Assembly: GCF_001043915.1 (NCBI RefSeq)
Contig: NZ_LABX01000295.1
Span: 1-32,100, forward strand
Direction: 5' to 3'
DNA: 32,100 nucleotides
Source: Methylobacterium aquaticum
Lineage (GTDB): Bacteria > Pseudomonadota > Alphaproteobacteria > Rhizobiales > Beijerinckiaceae
Position numbers and translations under genes: made by a program. This document shows positions 30,967 through 32,100 of the stretch, in pieces. The stretch's first letter is position 1. Every line of letters starts with the position of its first letter. Under the pieces are notes generated by a model. That model saw nothing but the letters and a program-made list of their open reading frames with translations. It did no database searches and had not been told where the DNA came from.

Positions 30967-32100
30967 ATGCTGTCGGATCCCAAGAAGGCGGACTCGGCCG
31001 CCGCGGATCGCGTCGACACCCGCGACGCCGCCCGCGAGGCGGGTCTGCGTTACGTGAGCGACGAGGAGCCGGGCTATCGCCGCAAGCGCAGCGGACGCGG
31101 GTTCGCCTACGTCGATGCCGCTGGCGCCCGGGTGCGGGACGCGGCGGCGCTGGCGCGGATCAAGGCCCTGGCGATCCCGCCGGCCTATACCGACGTGTGG
31201 ATCTGCCGCCACGCCAACGGCCACATCCAGGCCACCGGGCGCGATGCCCGCGGCCGCAAGCAGTACCGCTACCATCCCGAGTTCCGCCAGGCGCGGGACA
31301 GCACCAAGTTCGCCCACATGATGACCTTCGCGGAGGCGCTACCGGGCCTGCGCGCGACGGTGCAGGCGCATATGGGCCGGCGCGGCCTGTCCCGCGAGAC
31401 GGTGCTCGCCACGGTGGTGCACCTGCTGGAGACCACCCTGATCCGGGTCGGCAACGACGACTACGCCAAGCAGAACAAGAGCTACGGCCTCACCACCCTG
31501 CGCGACCCGCACGTCACGGTGGAGGGCAAGGCGCTGACGTTCCGCTTCAAGGGCAAGAGCAACAAGATCTGGGAACTGGCTGTCCACGACCGCCGGGTGG
31601 CGAAGATCGTCAAAGCCTGCCAGGACCTGCCCGGCCAGGAACTCTTTCAATACCTCGACGAGGACGGGGTGCAGCGGGACGTGACCTCGGCCGACGTGAA
31701 CGCCTATTTGCGCGAGATCACCGGGCGCGACATCACCGCGAAGGACTTCCGCACCTGGTCCGGCACGGTGCTGGCCGCCATGGCGCTCCGCGAGTTCGAG
31801 GCTTTCGACAGCCAGGCAGGAGCCAAGCGCAACGTGCGGGCCGCCATCGAGCGGGTGGCCGAGCGGCTCGGCAACACGCCGACCATCTGCCGCAAGTGCT
31901 ACGTCCACCCGGAGATTCTCGGCTGCTATCTCGAGGGCGCGCTGCTGCTCCAGGTCAAGGACGAGGTTCAGGCGGCTTTGCGCGACGAGATCGGCTCGTT
32001 GCGGCCGGAGGAGACGGCGGTGCTCGGCCTGCTCCAGGGCCGCCTCGCCCGGGCCGGGCGGGAGGCCGAGGCCGGAGCGGGGCCGGCGCGCCGGAAGGCG
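30967..32100 (+). CDS. DNA topoisomerase IB (bacterial, poxvirus-like), 3' end beyond window
   Basis: 378 codons are visible with no stop before the right edge. The protein relaxes supercoils by single-strand cleavage through a 3'-phosphotyrosine. The N-terminal DNA-binding domain (YRRKRSGRGFAYVDAAG, IPPAYTDVWICRHANGHIQATGRDARGRKQYRYHPEFR) is typical of the family. Catalytic positions: Arg160 in LIRVGNDDYAK, Lys197 in FKGKSNK, Arg262 in KDFRTWSGT and the nucleophile Tyr312 in CRKCYVHPEI. Asn rather than His precedes the Tyr (LGNTPT), as is usual in bacteria. The ATG at 30967 starts the first credible frame; translation continues into an Ala/Arg-rich tail. Divergent from the GT4 gene. Confidence 0.95.
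   Translation, partial: MLSDPKKADSAAADRVDTRDAAREAGLRYVSDEEPGYRRKRSGRGFAYVDAAGARVRDAAALARIKALAIPPAYTDVWICRHANGHIQATGRDARGRKQYRYHPEFRQARDSTKFAHMMTFAEALPGLRATVQAHMGRRGLSRETVLATVVHLLETTLIRVGNDDYAKQNKSYGLTTLRDPHVTVEGKALTFRFKGKSNKIWELAVHDRRVAKIVKACQDLPGQELFQYLDEDGVQRDVTSADVNAYLREITGRDITAKDFRTWSGTVLAAMALREFEAFDSQAGAKRNVRAAIERVAERLGNTPTICRKCYVHPEILGCYLEGALLLQVKDEVQAALRDEIGSLRPEETAVLGLLQGRLARAGREAEAGAGPARRKA

Overview
The window is GC-rich DNA from an alphaproteobacterium, most likely a Methylobacterium-type member of the Hyphomicrobiales (Rhizobiales). I infer this from the gene content (Kup, CoaBC, IspG, PilZ, a bacterial topoisomerase IB, an ETFB-type methyltransferase), the high G/C at third codon positions, and two copies of the interspersed repeat that begins TAGAGCATTT(T)CC, which is common in this group. 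No species is claimed.

Layout. At 1-6.5 kb most genes are on the minus strand: the start of an unidentified gene at the left edge, a DUF2064/TIGR04282-type nucleotidyltransferase, then (after a convergent AraC-type regulator) a GT2 glycosyltransferase coupled by ATGA overlap to a polytopic GT87-like glycosyltransferase. Upstream of these lie an SDR oxidoreductase, a peroxiredoxin and an AhpD-like protein, divergent from a LysR regulator (6.6-7.6 kb). At 7.5-7.95 kb there is a dense array of inverted repeats, built on two copies of a roughly 216-bp-spaced unit that also supplies the end of the LysR reading frame. At 7.9-12.0 kb are an exported PepSY-like protein, a PilZ protein, a small membrane protein and a succinate-semialdehyde-type aldehyde dehydrogenase with a good terminator.

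The region at 12.1-17.1 kb is accessory. It starts with two identical tRNA-Arg(ACG) genes and then carries debris: an aquaporin fragment fused to an ISAs1-type transposase fragment, AT-rich DNA, an FkbM methyltransferase, a 99-bp IS630-type MITE, an AT-rich GT61 glycosyltransferase, and a heavily decayed cyanase gene (cynS) with two stops, frameshifts and lost catalytic residues. FkbM plus GT61 suggests a surface-glycan island placed at a tRNA gene.

The region at 17.1-28.2 kb is ordinary chromosome: a small exported protein, coaBC, kup and ispG on the minus strand; then a patatin phospholipase and a complete ABC importer (Tat-exported binding protein, ATPase, two permeases, with the last three genes overlapping). 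At 28.2-29.0 kb is an AT-rich orphan gene whose stop codon sits exactly at the insertion point of a second, oppositely oriented IS630-type MITE (228 bp). The window ends with a translationally overlapped ETFB-type lysine methyltransferase and GT4 glycosyltransferase (minus), divergent from a topoisomerase IB that runs off the right edge.

The strongest non-routine observations are the MITE pair inserted at CTAG, the palindrome array that extends the LysR gene, the decayed cynS, and the tandem tRNA-Arg genes bordering the island. I did not find a recognisable new defence or biosynthetic system.
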